64,000 bases of DNA from Microbacterium sp. BLY (GTDB lineage: Bacteria > Actinomycetota > Actinomycetes > Actinomycetales > Microbacteriaceae), in assembly GCF_017939615.1 (NCBI RefSeq), contig NZ_JAGKSR010000002.1, positions 62,001 through 126,000 of the forward strand, read 5' to 3'. The translations under genes were made by a program, and so were the position numbers. Positions 45,504 through 55,532 of the stretch are shown here, piece after piece. Position 1 is the stretch's first letter, and each line of letters begins with the position of its first letter. The notes below the pieces were generated by a model that was not told the origin of the DNA, did no database searches, and saw only the letters and a program-made list of their open reading frames with translations.

Positions 45504-47096
45504 TTACTCGAACATCCGGATCGACGTCGGGTCGATGCCGTCGTTCTCGGTGAACTCCGCCTTGTGGGCGAAGGTCGAGCGCACGATGTTCGCGTAGGGC
45601 ACGACGCTGGTCGTCTCGAAGAGGGCGACCTCCGCCGCGCTCCAGTCGTCGCAGCCCTCGTTGCCGGCCTTCTGCGAGGCGGCGGTGACCGCGGCGGTGT
45701 AGTCGGGGTTGTCGATGCCGGCGAAGTTGGTGCCCGCGGGCGGGGTCGGGCCCGAGTAGAACGGCACGAGCATGCTCGGCAGGGAGACCGTGAGCGGAGC
45801 GGCCGAGATGTCCCAGTCGCCGGTCGAGAACAGCACCTCGCTGAGGGTGGGGGAGTCCACGGCGGTGACGGTGATGTCGACGCCGAGGTCCTTCCAGGCG
45901 GACTGGGCGAGTTCGGCGGCCGCGTTGCCGGCGTCCCCGAGCTGGGAGGCGTAGACCATCTTCAGCGCGAGTCGTTCCCCGTCCTTGGCGCGGACGCCGT
46001 CGGAGCCGGCGGTCCAGCCGGCGTCGTCGAGGGCGGCGGCCGCCGCGTCGACGTCGAGTTCCGGCAGGTGCCCGTCGACGGTGTCGGCCCGGCAGGGGTT
46101 CGGCGAGACGGTGACGAGTCCGGTGGGGACGGTGGCCTTCCCGCTGCCGATGACCTGCCGCATCTGCTCGAGGTCCACCGCCTGCATGAGCGCGGTGCGG
46201 ACGGCCTGGTCGGCGGTCGGACGGCCCTCGGCCTGGTTGAAGGTGAAGGAGCCGCCGGGGGTCTGGACGTCGGTGTGGAAGAGCCCGGCCTCCTCCATGC
46301 GGGTGCTGTCCGGGCCGATCACGAGCGCGGCATTGACCTCGCCGGAGAGCAGGAGGTTGGCCGCGGTGGTCTCATTCGGGATCACGCGGAAGACGACGGT
46401 GTCGGGGAGGCCCTTCTGCTCGGGATCCCAGTCCCCGGGCCCCCAGGTGAAGTCGTCGCGGCGGGTGAGCGTGTACTGACTGTTGGGCACGATCTCGGTC
46501 ATGGTGAACATGCCGGTCGCGCCCTCGCCCTTGGCCAGCGCGTCCGGGTCGTCGATCACGGTGCCGCAGACGATCGAGATGCTGCCGACGTTCTCCAGCA
46601 GGAACGAGTCGGGGCGGCCGCTGGTGACGGTGACCGTGCGGGCCGCATCGTCTCCGACCGCGGACGTGCCGGGCTGCACCTGGAGGCCCACGAGGGGGGA
46701 GCCGTTCGCCGGGTCGCCGATGTGGGTGATGTTCGCGGCCACGTCGGTCGCGGTCAGCGGCGTGCCGTCCTCGCAGGTGAGGCCGTCGCGCAGGGTGAAG
46801 GTCGCGGTGGTGGTGTCGGCGTCCCATTCCTCGGCGAGCCCGGAGACGACGCTGCCGTCGTCGAGCACCTCGACGAGGCGGGCGTAGAGGAAGCGGTCGA
46901 CCGAGCGGGCGACCGACATCACGGTCACGAACGGGTCGAGGCTGCCCGGGTCGGTCGAGATGACCGAGGTGAACGTCTTGCCGTCGGCGAGCACGCCGTC
47001 CGGCGCGTCGCCGCCGGGAGCGGCGCCCCCGGCGCACGATGTCAGGGCGAGCGCCGTGGCGCCGAGCAGGGCGAGCAGCGGGGTACGGGAACGCAT
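45504..47096 (-). CDS. Peptide-binding lipoprotein (SBP family 5)
   Basis: 530 residues. Lipoprotein signal LLALLGATALALTSCAGG (Cys ~21) anchors it outside the membrane. The family-5 fold is shown by TDPGSLDPFVTVMSVARSVDRFLY, LAEEWDADTTTATFTLRDGLTCEDGTPLTATDVA and VRTALMQAVDLEQMR. It likely captures the peptides processed by the surrounding hydrolases. GGAGG lies 6 nt upstream of the ATG. The 199-bp gap in front of it is mostly a 20-bp tandem repeat. Confidence 0.92.
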   Translation of the reverse strand: MRSRTPLLALLGATALALTSCAGGAAPGGDAPDGVLADGKTFTSVISTDPGSLDPFVTVMSVARSVDRFLYARLVEVLDDGSVVSGLAEEWDADTTTATFTLRDGLTCEDGTPLTATDVAANITHIGDPANGSPLVGLQVQPGTSAVGDDAARTVTVTSGRPDSFLLENVGSISIVCGTVIDDPDALAKGEGATGMFTMTEIVPNSQYTLTRRDDFTWGPGDWDPEQKGLPDTVVFRVIPNETTAANLLLSGEVNAALVIGPDSTRMEEAGLFHTDVQTPGGSFTFNQAEGRPTADQAVRTALMQAVDLEQMRQVIGSGKATVPTGLVTVSPNPCRADTVDGHLPELDVDAAAAALDDAGWTAGSDGVRAKDGERLALKMVYASQLGDAGNAAAELAQSAWKDLGVDITVTAVDSPTLSEVLFSTGDWDISAAPLTVSLPSMLVPFYSGPTPPAGTNFAGIDNPDYTAAVTAASQKAGNEGCDDWSAAEVALFETTSVVPYANIVRSTFAHKAEFTENDGIDPTSIRMFE

Positions 47097-47134
47097 CAGG
47101 AGCCTCCAGCGGTGTTCGGGCGGTGCGGATCGGG

Positions 47135-47266
47135 TCGTGCGAGCGATGGTGCGGTGGTGCAAGCGATGGTGCGGTCGTGCAGTGGATGGTGCGGTCGTGC
47201 GAGAGATGGTGCGGTGGATGGTGCGGTCGTGCGAGCGATGGTGTGTTCGTGCGAGGGTGGTGTGAG
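47135..47266. repeat. 20-bp minisatellite upstream of the peptide-binding protein
   Basis: Units of TCGTGCGAGCGATGGTGCGG run head to tail: 47135, 47155, 47175, 47195, a 12-bp truncated unit at 47215, then 47227 and a diverged unit at 47247. Neighbouring units differ at 1-5 positions. The array occupies most of the intergenic gap and starts 39 bp from the gene start. No promoter consensus was recognised outside it. Confidence 0.92.
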
Positions 47267-47295
47267 ACATGCGTGCGTGCGTCGGGGCACGCGGG

Positions 47296-48222
47296 TCAGG
47301 AGCCGGGGCCCCTGCCCGGTGTCGCCGCGCGCAGGTGCTCGACGGCGAGGGAGGCGGCGGCGCCGATGGCGGCGTCGACCCGCGGCTGCCGCTCGGCGAG
47401 GGAGGCGGCGCGGGTGAACACGGCGACGGCGAACCGGCGGCCGTCCGGGTAGGTCACCACCCCGGCCTCGTTGCGCCAGGTGGGGAGCGTGCCGGTCTTC
47501 GCGGCGATCCGCACCTCGGAGGGGAAGGCGGACGCCAGGCGGTGCGGCCAGATCTGCCGGGCCATGATGTCGCGCGCCTGGCGGCAGGCGGAGGCGGGTG
47601 CCGCGGTGTCGGTCCAGAGGGCGTTCAGGAGGGTCGTGATCTCACGCGGGGTGGAGCGGGTGGTCCGTTCCGGGGCGAGGGCGTCGAGCGCGAGCACCCG
47701 GTCCGGCGTCGCGCCCTCCAGCAGGGCGTCCAGGTCGCTGTCGGGGGTGCCGCCGAGGTCGGCGACGATCGAGGCGAACAGGTCCTCGCAGCAGCCGACG
47801 AGATGCGTGTGCTCCAGGCCGAGGTCGGCGATCACCCGGTCGACGGCGGCGGCCCCCAGGCGATGGAAGAGGACGTCGGTGGCGGCGTTGTCGCTCATCG
47901 ACATCATGTTCAGGGCGAGGTCGCGCCAGCTCACCTCGGTGTCGTCGGCGAACCCGGCCGTGCCGACGCCGCCGATCCGGTACCGGGCGGTGACGGTGGT
48001 CCGTTCCCGTTCGTCGAGCTCGCCCGCCGCGACGGCTCGGACGAACGCGGTGAGCACGAGGATCTTGAAGACCGACGCGAGCACCACCGGCTCGTCGGCG
48101 CCGACCGCGACCTCCGGCCCGTCGGTGCCGACGCCGACCTCCCGTGCATGCAGGAATCCGACGGCGCCGGCGTCGGCGAACACCTCCGCGAGGCGCGGGG
48201 CGGTCGCCGTCGCGATCGTCAT
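47296..48222 (-). CDS. Class A beta-lactamase-fold serine hydrolase, cytoplasmic
   Basis: 308 residues. The class A penicilloyl-serine motifs are in order: S-V-F-K (~50), S-D-N in SMSDNAATD (~109) and K-T-G-T in AAKTGTLPTW (~241). A confident counterpart of the Glu166 deacylation residue was not found. There is no signal peptide: the protein starts MTIATATAPRLAEVF. A secreted resistance enzyme is therefore unlikely, and an intracellular amidase/esterase or D-peptidase is the better reading. The C-terminus is a short Gly/Pro/Arg tail. The ATG overlaps the stop of the class C-type gene by 4 nt. Confidence 0.85.
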   Translation of the reverse strand: MTIATATAPRLAEVFADAGAVGFLHAREVGVGTDGPEVAVGADEPVVLASVFKILVLTAFVRAVAAGELDERERTTVTARYRIGGVGTAGFADDTEVSWRDLALNMMSMSDNAATDVLFHRLGAAAVDRVIADLGLEHTHLVGCCEDLFASIVADLGGTPDSDLDALLEGATPDRVLALDALAPERTTRSTPREITTLLNALWTDTAAPASACRQARDIMARQIWPHRLASAFPSEVRIAAKTGTLPTWRNEAGVVTYPDGRRFAVAVFTRAASLAERQPRVDAAIGAAASLAVEHLRAATPGRGPGS

Positions 48223-49607
48223 GCGTCCACCCGGCGGTCGGCCCGGCCCGTGTGCAGGTAGAGCGCGCGGCCGGTGCCGTCGTCGCCGACGAACGCGTGC
48301 GGCATGTGGATGCCGTTCTGCGCTTCGCGGGGGAGGAGGGTGTCGCCTGCCCAGCCGACGAGCTCCACCGGCTCGGGCGCCGGGCCGAGGTCGGCGAAGA
48401 TCCCCTTCATAGTGCGCTCCAGCCAGACGCGGCCGTCGTCGTCGACCCGCACGGTGGAGTCGGACACCGAGGACGAGTAGGTTCCGAGGATGCGGTGGAG
48501 GTCGACCTCGGCGGGGGCGTCGGGGATCGCGGGCAACCCGGGCATGCGGACGTCGGCGAGGGCGGCGAGCACGCGGGAGGTGATGGCCTGGTAGACGTCG
48601 AAGGCATGACCGCCGTTGGTGAGGATGGCCACGGCCACCCCGGCCCCGGGGACCATCCGCAGGAACGCGTTCTGGCCGATCGTGCCGCCATCGTGACCGA
48701 TCACCGGCCCGCCCTCCCAGTCGAAGAGCTCCCAGCCGACGCCCCACGCATTGCCCATGAGGCCGAGGTCGGGAAGCTCGACCTGGCGCTCCTGCATGGC
48801 CTGCACGCTCGCGTCGGAGAGCACGCGGGTGCCGTCGGCGGCGACGCCCCCGTCGAGGTGCATCCGGGCGTAGGTCACCAGGTCGCGCGCGGTCATCGCG
48901 AGCATCGAGCCGGCGGGGGCGTTCGAGCGCACGAGGCTCCACACCGGGGCGGGCACGGGCTCGTCGCCGTCCTCCGTCGGGATGTGGCCGAGGGCGGCGC
49001 GGAACATGATCGCCTCCGCGGCCGAGGTGGCCACGTGCGTCAGCCCCAACGGGGTCGCGAGGTGCGTGCGCAGCGCCTGGTCGAAGGTCGTCCCGCGGAG
49101 CACCTCGATGATCCGGCCGAGCACCACGAAGGCGGCGTTGTTGTACGAGAAGCGCTCGCCGGGGGTGAAGAGCTGCGGGGCGTCGGCGATCGTCGCGAGG
49201 TACTTCTCCACCGCGTCGTCGCCCACTCCGGTGTCGTTGAACAGGTCGCCCTCGAAGCCGCTCACGTGGCTGAGGAGCTGGCGCGGGGTGATGACGCGTG
49301 CGGCGGCATCGTCGGCGATGGCGAACGCGGGGACGACATCCCGCACCGGGGCGTCGAGGTCCAGCAGTCCCTCGTCGACGAGCTGCATGATGAGGGTCGC
49401 CGTCCAGGTCTTGGTGATGGACCCGATCTGGAAGACCGAGTCCTCGTCGGCCTCGACGCCGGTGTTGCGGTTCAGGATGCCGGCGGCGGCGGTGACGATC
49501 TCGCCGCCGGACAGGATCGCGACGGATGCCGCGGGGACGTGCGCGTCGGCGAGCAGCGCGGGGAGTTCGTCCCGCACCCGGTTGCCGATCTCGTTCAGGT
49601 CTGACAC
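48219..49607 (-). CDS. Class C beta-lactamase-fold serine hydrolase (D-aminopeptidase-like)
   Basis: 462 residues. S-x-x-K in IGSITKTWT (~62), Y-N-N in FSYNNAAFV (~154) and H-x-G in IGHDGGTIGQ (~302) are in place, followed by a C-terminal beta-barrel tail. The protein is clearly related to the C-terminal half of the fusion at 38203-41538 (shared GVGWELFDW / GIGWILFDW and HDG-TIGQ blocks). No signal peptide. Start GTG at 49607 follows GAGGAAGAGGAG; longer in-frame readings are Arg/Pro-rich and non-family. Likely acts on D-amino-acid amides or peptides, by analogy to Ochrobactrum D-aminopeptidase; this is inference. Confidence 0.87.
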   Translation of the reverse strand: MSDLNEIGNRVRDELPALLADAHVPAASVAILSGGEIVTAAAGILNRNTGVEADEDSVFQIGSITKTWTATLIMQLVDEGLLDLDAPVRDVVPAFAIADDAAARVITPRQLLSHVSGFEGDLFNDTGVGDDAVEKYLATIADAPQLFTPGERFSYNNAAFVVLGRIIEVLRGTTFDQALRTHLATPLGLTHVATSAAEAIMFRAALGHIPTEDGDEPVPAPVWSLVRSNAPAGSMLAMTARDLVTYARMHLDGGVAADGTRVLSDASVQAMQERQVELPDLGLMGNAWGVGWELFDWEGGPVIGHDGGTIGQNAFLRMVPGAGVAVAILTNGGHAFDVYQAITSRVLAALADVRMPGLPAIPDAPAEVDLHRILGTYSSSVSDSTVRVDDDGRVWLERTMKGIFADLGPAPEPVELVGWAGDTLLPREAQNGIHMPHAFVGDDGTGRALYLHTGRADRRVDA

Positions 49608-49663
49608 GTGCGCTCCTCTTCCTCGAGTGGGCCGTCCGCGGGGAGGGGGACGGCGATGCGCCG

Positions 49664-49669
49664 AGACTA
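49664..49669 (-). promoter_or_regulatory. Possible promoter for the two beta-lactamase-fold genes
   Basis: TAGTCT (49669-49664 on minus) lies ~57 nt upstream of the GTG at 49607. Just behind it are complementary arms CGTCCGTCCG and CGGACGGACG about 45 bp apart. No -35 is obvious. Confidence 0.35.
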
Positions 49670-49764
49670 TTCGCGCGTTCCGTCCGTCCGTTGGTGCCGG
49701 AGGACGAGATGTCCGCGCTGCTTGGTGCGGACGGACGAACAGGTCACGCTCCCGACCCGGTCCC

Positions 49765-51249
49765 TCATGCATCGCCGCGCACGGCGCGACCGGGCAGGGC
49801 GTCCGGCACGATGTCGCCGTCGCGCACCACCGCGGTGCCGTGCACGAAGAGGTGCCGCACGCCCTGCGAGGGGCGGGTCGGGTCGGCGTAGGTGGCGCGA
49901 TCGGTGACGCTCGCGGGGTCGAGCACGACGAGGTCGGCGTCGGCGCCGACGTCGAGCCGGCCCTTCCTCCGCATCCCGGAGGCGACCTCGTCGAGCACGC
50001 GGGCGGGCAGGGTGGAGCAGCGGCGGAACGCCTCCATCCAGGTCCATTCCCCGCTCTCGCGCACCATGAGGCGCAGGGACTTCAGGAAGGTCCCGGCGGT
50101 GCGGGGGTGCGTGTGCCCGCCGGGCGGCAGGGGCCAGTCGCGCTGCTCGTACCGGGCGGAGCCGTCCGGCTGGGTCCACGACACCGGCATGGCGTCGCTA
50201 GCGACGATCGCGTCGGGGTACGCGAGTGCGCGGTGCAGGTGGGCGCGATCGAACGGGTCGGCTTCGTCGAGGAAGGTCACGATGCACGTGGCGCCGGGGT
50301 CGGTCGCCCGCAGTTCGCGCAGCCGAGCCTCGTCGGCGATGCGCTCGCCGGTCTCGACGAGGAGGAGGGACTGCGGCGTGATGCCGAGCCCCGGCAGCTT
50401 CTCGGGGGCGAGGAAGAACGCACCGATGGCGGTGCTGCCCGCCCCGTATGGGTAGGCCTCCACCGTCACCCGGGAGCCCGCCGCGCGGCTGCGGTCGAGG
50501 AGGGCGAGAACGCGGTCGACGTGCCGGAGCGAGGTGCTGTTCACGTGGCAGTGGTGCATTGCGGCGCCGGTCTCGGCGGCCGCCCGCACGAGCTCTTCGG
50601 AGCCGTCGATCGGGGTGCGCGGGTCGGCTTCGATCAGCTCGCGGACGTGCGTGAAGGTCGGGGCGTGCGCGGCGGCGGCGATGCGGGCGAGGTCGAGGTA
50701 CTCCTCCGGGTCGGACCTCGGGGCGTACCCCATGAGCACGCCGATGCCGAGGGCGCCGGCCGACAGCTCGTCCTCAAGGAGGCGCAGCCATTGCCGGCGC
50801 TCGACGGGGGAGGACGAGCGCTGCCAGTCGCTGATGCCGAGCAGGTCCATCGAGGCGGTGAAGTCGGCGATCGGCACGCGGTGGAGGTGGGCGAGGGCGC
50901 GCGCCTGCGCCCAGGACGCGGAGAACCCGTAGTTCAGCGGTCGTCCGTCGGCAGCCGCGCGGCAGAGGGCCTCGGCGATCGGCATGAGTCCGGCTTCGAG
51001 GTCGAGTGCGGTGGTCACCCCGTCCAGGGCCTGGAGTCGCTGGCCCGCGATCGAGTGCACGTGGCTGTGCAGGTCGACGAAACCCGGCCCGACGATCAGC
51101 CCGTCGGCGTCGATCACGTCGGCGCCGGCCGGAGCGTCGAGATCCGGGCCGACGGCACGCACCCGGCCGTCCGCGATCAGCAGGTCGGCGACCTGGTCCG
51201 TCTCCGTCATCGGGTCGATCACGCGCCCGCCGCGCAGCAGAGTCTCCAC
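49765..51249 (-). CDS. N-acyl-D-amino-acid deacylase family amidohydrolase (D-aminoacylase)
   Basis: 494 residues, the usual D-aminoacylase length. Metal-binding HxH in GFVDLHSHVH (~63-67), MHHCHVNSTSLRH in the barrel and the catalytic Asp in AIVASDAMPVSW are present. The small beta-domain is formed by the N-terminal LLRGGRVIDP and the C-terminal KGRLDVGADADLVVLDP. Family members release D-amino acids from N-acyl or peptide-like derivatives. Start GTG at 51249 with GAGGGTGGCG upstream; longer in-frame readings are non-conserved. It is the first gene of the D-amino-acid/peptide locus and is divergent from the LacI regulator. Confidence 0.88.
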   Translation of the reverse strand: METLLRGGRVIDPMTETDQVADLLIADGRVRAVGPDLDAPAGADVIDADGLIVGPGFVDLHSHVHSIAGQRLQALDGVTTALDLEAGLMPIAEALCRAAADGRPLNYGFSASWAQARALAHLHRVPIADFTASMDLLGISDWQRSSSPVERRQWLRLLEDELSAGALGIGVLMGYAPRSDPEEYLDLARIAAAAHAPTFTHVRELIEADPRTPIDGSEELVRAAAETGAAMHHCHVNSTSLRHVDRVLALLDRSRAAGSRVTVEAYPYGAGSTAIGAFFLAPEKLPGLGITPQSLLLVETGERIADEARLRELRATDPGATCIVTFLDEADPFDRAHLHRALAYPDAIVASDAMPVSWTQPDGSARYEQRDWPLPPGGHTHPRTAGTFLKSLRLMVRESGEWTWMEAFRRCSTLPARVLDEVASGMRRKGRLDVGADADLVVLDPASVTDRATYADPTRPSQGVRHLFVHGTAVVRDGDIVPDALPGRAVRGDA

Positions 51250-51387
51250 GCCGCCACCCTCGCACGACCGTTCCCGGTGATCCCGTGCCGCCGCACGAAA
51301 CCCACCGGGTGTTCCGGTGCGATCCCACAAGTCGGTCGCGCGCGGAACGTGCACGGAGCCGGGACGGCAGACATAATGTAGAGGTCA

Positions 51388-51401
51388 TGTGACCGTGCAC
51401 A
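51388..51401 (+). promoter_or_regulatory. LacI-type operator at the regulator's own promoter
   Basis: TGTGACCGTGCACA resembles TGTGAACGGTCACA in front of the transporter operon (52489). It lies just after a -10-like TAATGT and 14 bp before the start codon. GGTCATGTGACC overlaps it on the left. Confidence 0.55.
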
Positions 51402-51415
51402 CGCGAGGAGGCTCG

Positions 51416-52429
51416 ATGTCGACCTCCTCCGAGCGTGCCCGCATGCCGAGCATCCGGGACGTCGCGCGGCTGGCCGGAGTCTCGCATCAGACGGTCTCCC
51501 GCGTGCTGAACGATCACCCGAGCATCCGGCCCGAGACCAAGGCCAAGGTGCTCGACGCGATCGCCGTCCTCGACTACCGGCCCAATCTCGCGGCGCGGGC
51601 GCTGGTGACCAGCAAGTCGAACGTGCTCGGCATCCTGTCGGCGACGATCGGGGAGTTCGGGCCGACGTCGTCGATCGCGGGGATCGAGGACGCGGCGCGC
51701 GAGGAGGGCTACTCGGTCTCCACCCTCAACCTCCCGGCGACCACGCCGGAGGCGATCGGCAACGCCGTGCGCCAGCTCGAGCGCGAGCAGGTGGACGGCA
51801 TTGTCGTGCTGGCGCCGCAGGTGCGCGTCTTCCATGTCCTGCGCGGCATGAACGTCACGATGCCGTTCGTGAGCCTGCAGACGGCGTCCGGCTCCGACGG
51901 CGTGAGCCTCTCGGCCGACCAGGTGGCGGGGGCCAAGGCGGCCACCGAGCACCTCATCGCGCTCGGCCACAGCGACATCCTCCATCTCGCCGGACCGCAG
52001 GACTGGATCGAGGCGGAGTCGCGGATGCGCGGCTATCTCGATGCGCTCCGGGACGCCGATCTGCCCACCTTCCCGCCGATCCGGGGTGATTGGACCGCCG
52101 ACTTCGGCTATTTCGCGGGCAAGGAGCTCTCCGTGCGCCGGGACTTCACCGCCGTCTTCGCGGCGAACGACCTCATGGCGATCGGGCTCTTGCACGGCTT
52201 CCGCGATGCGGGCGTGCGCGTGCCGCACGACGTGAGCGTGATCGGCTTCGACGACATCCCGGTCGCGGCGCACGTCGCGCCGACGCTGAGCACCGTGCAC
52301 CAGGACTTCCCCGAGCTCGGGCGGCGCGCCGTGCGCATCCTGCTCGCCGAGATCCGCGGCGAGAAGGTCCCCGCGTTCGGCCCCTTGCAGACGCTCCTGC
52401 GGGCCCGCGAATCCGCTGCATCACGGTAG
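51416..52429 (+). CDS. LacI-family regulator of the sugar ABC transporter
   Basis: 337 residues. HTH PSIRDVARLAGVSHQTVSRVLND and hinge DYRPNLAARALVTSKSNVLG are followed by the effector domain, which ends with SVIGFDDIPVAAHVAPTLSTV. ATG at 51416 chosen because GGAGG is 4 nt upstream; in-frame GTGs lie nearer the operator. It probably represses itself and the importer operon 105 bp downstream, since both promoters contain nearly the same palindrome. The effector is likely the transported sugar or a derivative. Confidence 0.9.
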   Translation: MSTSSERARMPSIRDVARLAGVSHQTVSRVLNDHPSIRPETKAKVLDAIAVLDYRPNLAARALVTSKSNVLGILSATIGEFGPTSSIAGIEDAAREEGYSVSTLNLPATTPEAIGNAVRQLEREQVDGIVVLAPQVRVFHVLRGMNVTMPFVSLQTASGSDGVSLSADQVAGAKAATEHLIALGHSDILHLAGPQDWIEAESRMRGYLDALRDADLPTFPPIRGDWTADFGYFAGKELSVRRDFTAVFAANDLMAIGLLHGFRDAGVRVPHDVSVIGFDDIPVAAHVAPTLSTVHQDFPELGRRAVRILLAEIRGEKVPAFGPLQTLLRARESAASR

Positions 52430-52452
52430 CGACACGAAAACACGCCGCGGAC

Positions 52453-52502
52453 TTGACACCGCTGTCCCGGAAGACGACGATATACCGATGTGAACGGTCA
52501 CA
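52453..52502 (+). promoter_or_regulatory. Sugar-transporter promoter with operator
   Basis: A consensus -35 TTGACA (52453-52458) is followed by an AT-rich region around GACGATATACC. The palindrome TGTGAACGGTCACA (52489-52502) lies just downstream, where a bound repressor would block initiation or elongation. Confidence 0.6.
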
Positions 52503-52534
52503 TCGAAGGTGACCGCACGTCGCGAGGAAGATCC

Positions 52535-54099
<1,565 letters not shown>

Positions 54100-54103
<4 letters not shown>

Positions 54104-55473
54104 CCACCGACTCGACCACCGCGAAGCGCGGCTTCCACTTCAAGGACATCACGAAGATGTTCGGAGGCGGCGGCACCTCCACGCTGCGCCAGTTCGGCAT
54201 CCTCGGCAGCCTCGTCGTCATCCTCGTCGTCTTCCAGGTGCTGACCTGGATCGTGAAGGGCACGGGCCTGACGCTGTCGTCGGGCAACCTCATCAACGTC
54301 GTCAACCAGTACTCGTACATCCTGATCCTGGCGATCGGCATGGTGATGGTCATCATCATGGGGCACATCGACCTCTCGGTCGGCTCGGTGGCGGCGTTCA
54401 CGGGCATCGTGGTGGCCAAGGCCATGCAGGACTGGAACCTCCCCTGGCCGCTCGGCGTGCTGCTGGGCCTGGGGGTGGGCGTCCTCGTCGGCGCCTGGCA
54501 GGGCTTCTGGGTCGCCTATGTCGGGGTCCCGGCGTTCATCGTGACTCTCGCCGGCATGCTGTTCTTCCGCGGCGCGAACCAGTGGGTCGGCGACTCGCAG
54601 TCCGTGCCCGTGCCGGAGGGCTTCAAGATCATCGGTGCCGGCTACCTCCCGGAGATCGCGCTCCCGCTGCCGTTCAACATCCCGACCATGCTGCTGGCGC
54701 TCGCCGGCGTCGCGTGGATCGTGTTCTGGGAGATCCGCACCCGGCGCATCCAGCGCAAGATGGGGTCGGACATGGCGCCGCTCTGGGTGAGCGTGACGAA
54801 GGTCGTCCTCATCTCGGCGGTCATCCTCGTCGCCGGCTGGCTGTTCGCCACGGGACGCGAGGGCACGAGCTTCCCGATCTCGGGCGTCATCCTCCTCGCT
54901 CTCGTCATCCTCTACTCGTTCATCACGAACAACACCGTCTTCGGCCGTCACATCTACGCGGTCGGCGGCAACCGGCAGGCGGCCCGCCTCTCGGGCGTGA
55001 AGGACCGCTGGGTCGACTTCTTCGTGATGATGAACATGTCGGTCCTGGCCTCGCTCGCCGGCATGATCTACGTCGCCAGGGCGACCGCCTCGGGGCCGCA
55101 GGACGGCAACGGGTGGGAGCTCGACGCGATCGCCTCCGTGTTCATCGGTGGCGCGGCCGTCTCCGGCGGTATCGGCACGGTGATCGGGTCGATCATCGGT
55201 GGTCTGGTGATGGCGTTCCTGAACAACGGCCTCGCGCTCCTCGGCGCCGGCGCCGACGTCGTCTCGATGATCAAGGGCCTCGTGCTGCTCTTCGCCGTCG
55301 GTGTCGACGTGTGGAACAAGCAGCAGGGCCGGCCGTCGATCATCGGCTTCCTCACGCGCCGTCTCGGCCGCAAGCAGGATCCGGCCACCGACACGTTCGA
55401 TCCCACGAAGACGAACTACCCCACCAGTCAGAAGTACGAAGCCCCCGCCGTCGAGGAGACGCGCGGAAAGTAA
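54100..55473 (+). CDS. Sugar ABC transporter permease (XylH/MmsB-type)
   Basis: 457 residues. A cytoplasmic N-terminus precedes ~10-12 helices. [28 protein letters not shown] and [25 protein letters not shown] are diagnostic of the CUT2 permeases; [22 protein letters not shown] follows. The length is that of the longer XylH/MmsB group. Cotranscribed with the ATPase (4-nt overlap) and the binding protein (59-nt gap). Confidence 0.93.
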
Positions 55474-55532
55474 GGGCCGCGTCGCGCAACGCAGGCGCGA
55501 CGGGACCTGCACACACCAGAGAAAGAGATCAC

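Noticed and set aside
47135..47266. Tandem 20-bp units considered as a CRISPR array
   Set aside because: Units are contiguous with no unique spacers, and no cas genes are present.
47296..48222. Reading the class A-like enzyme as a beta-lactam resistance gene
   Set aside because: No export signal, no confident Glu166 equivalent, and placement in a peptide-catabolic operon make resistance the weaker explanation.
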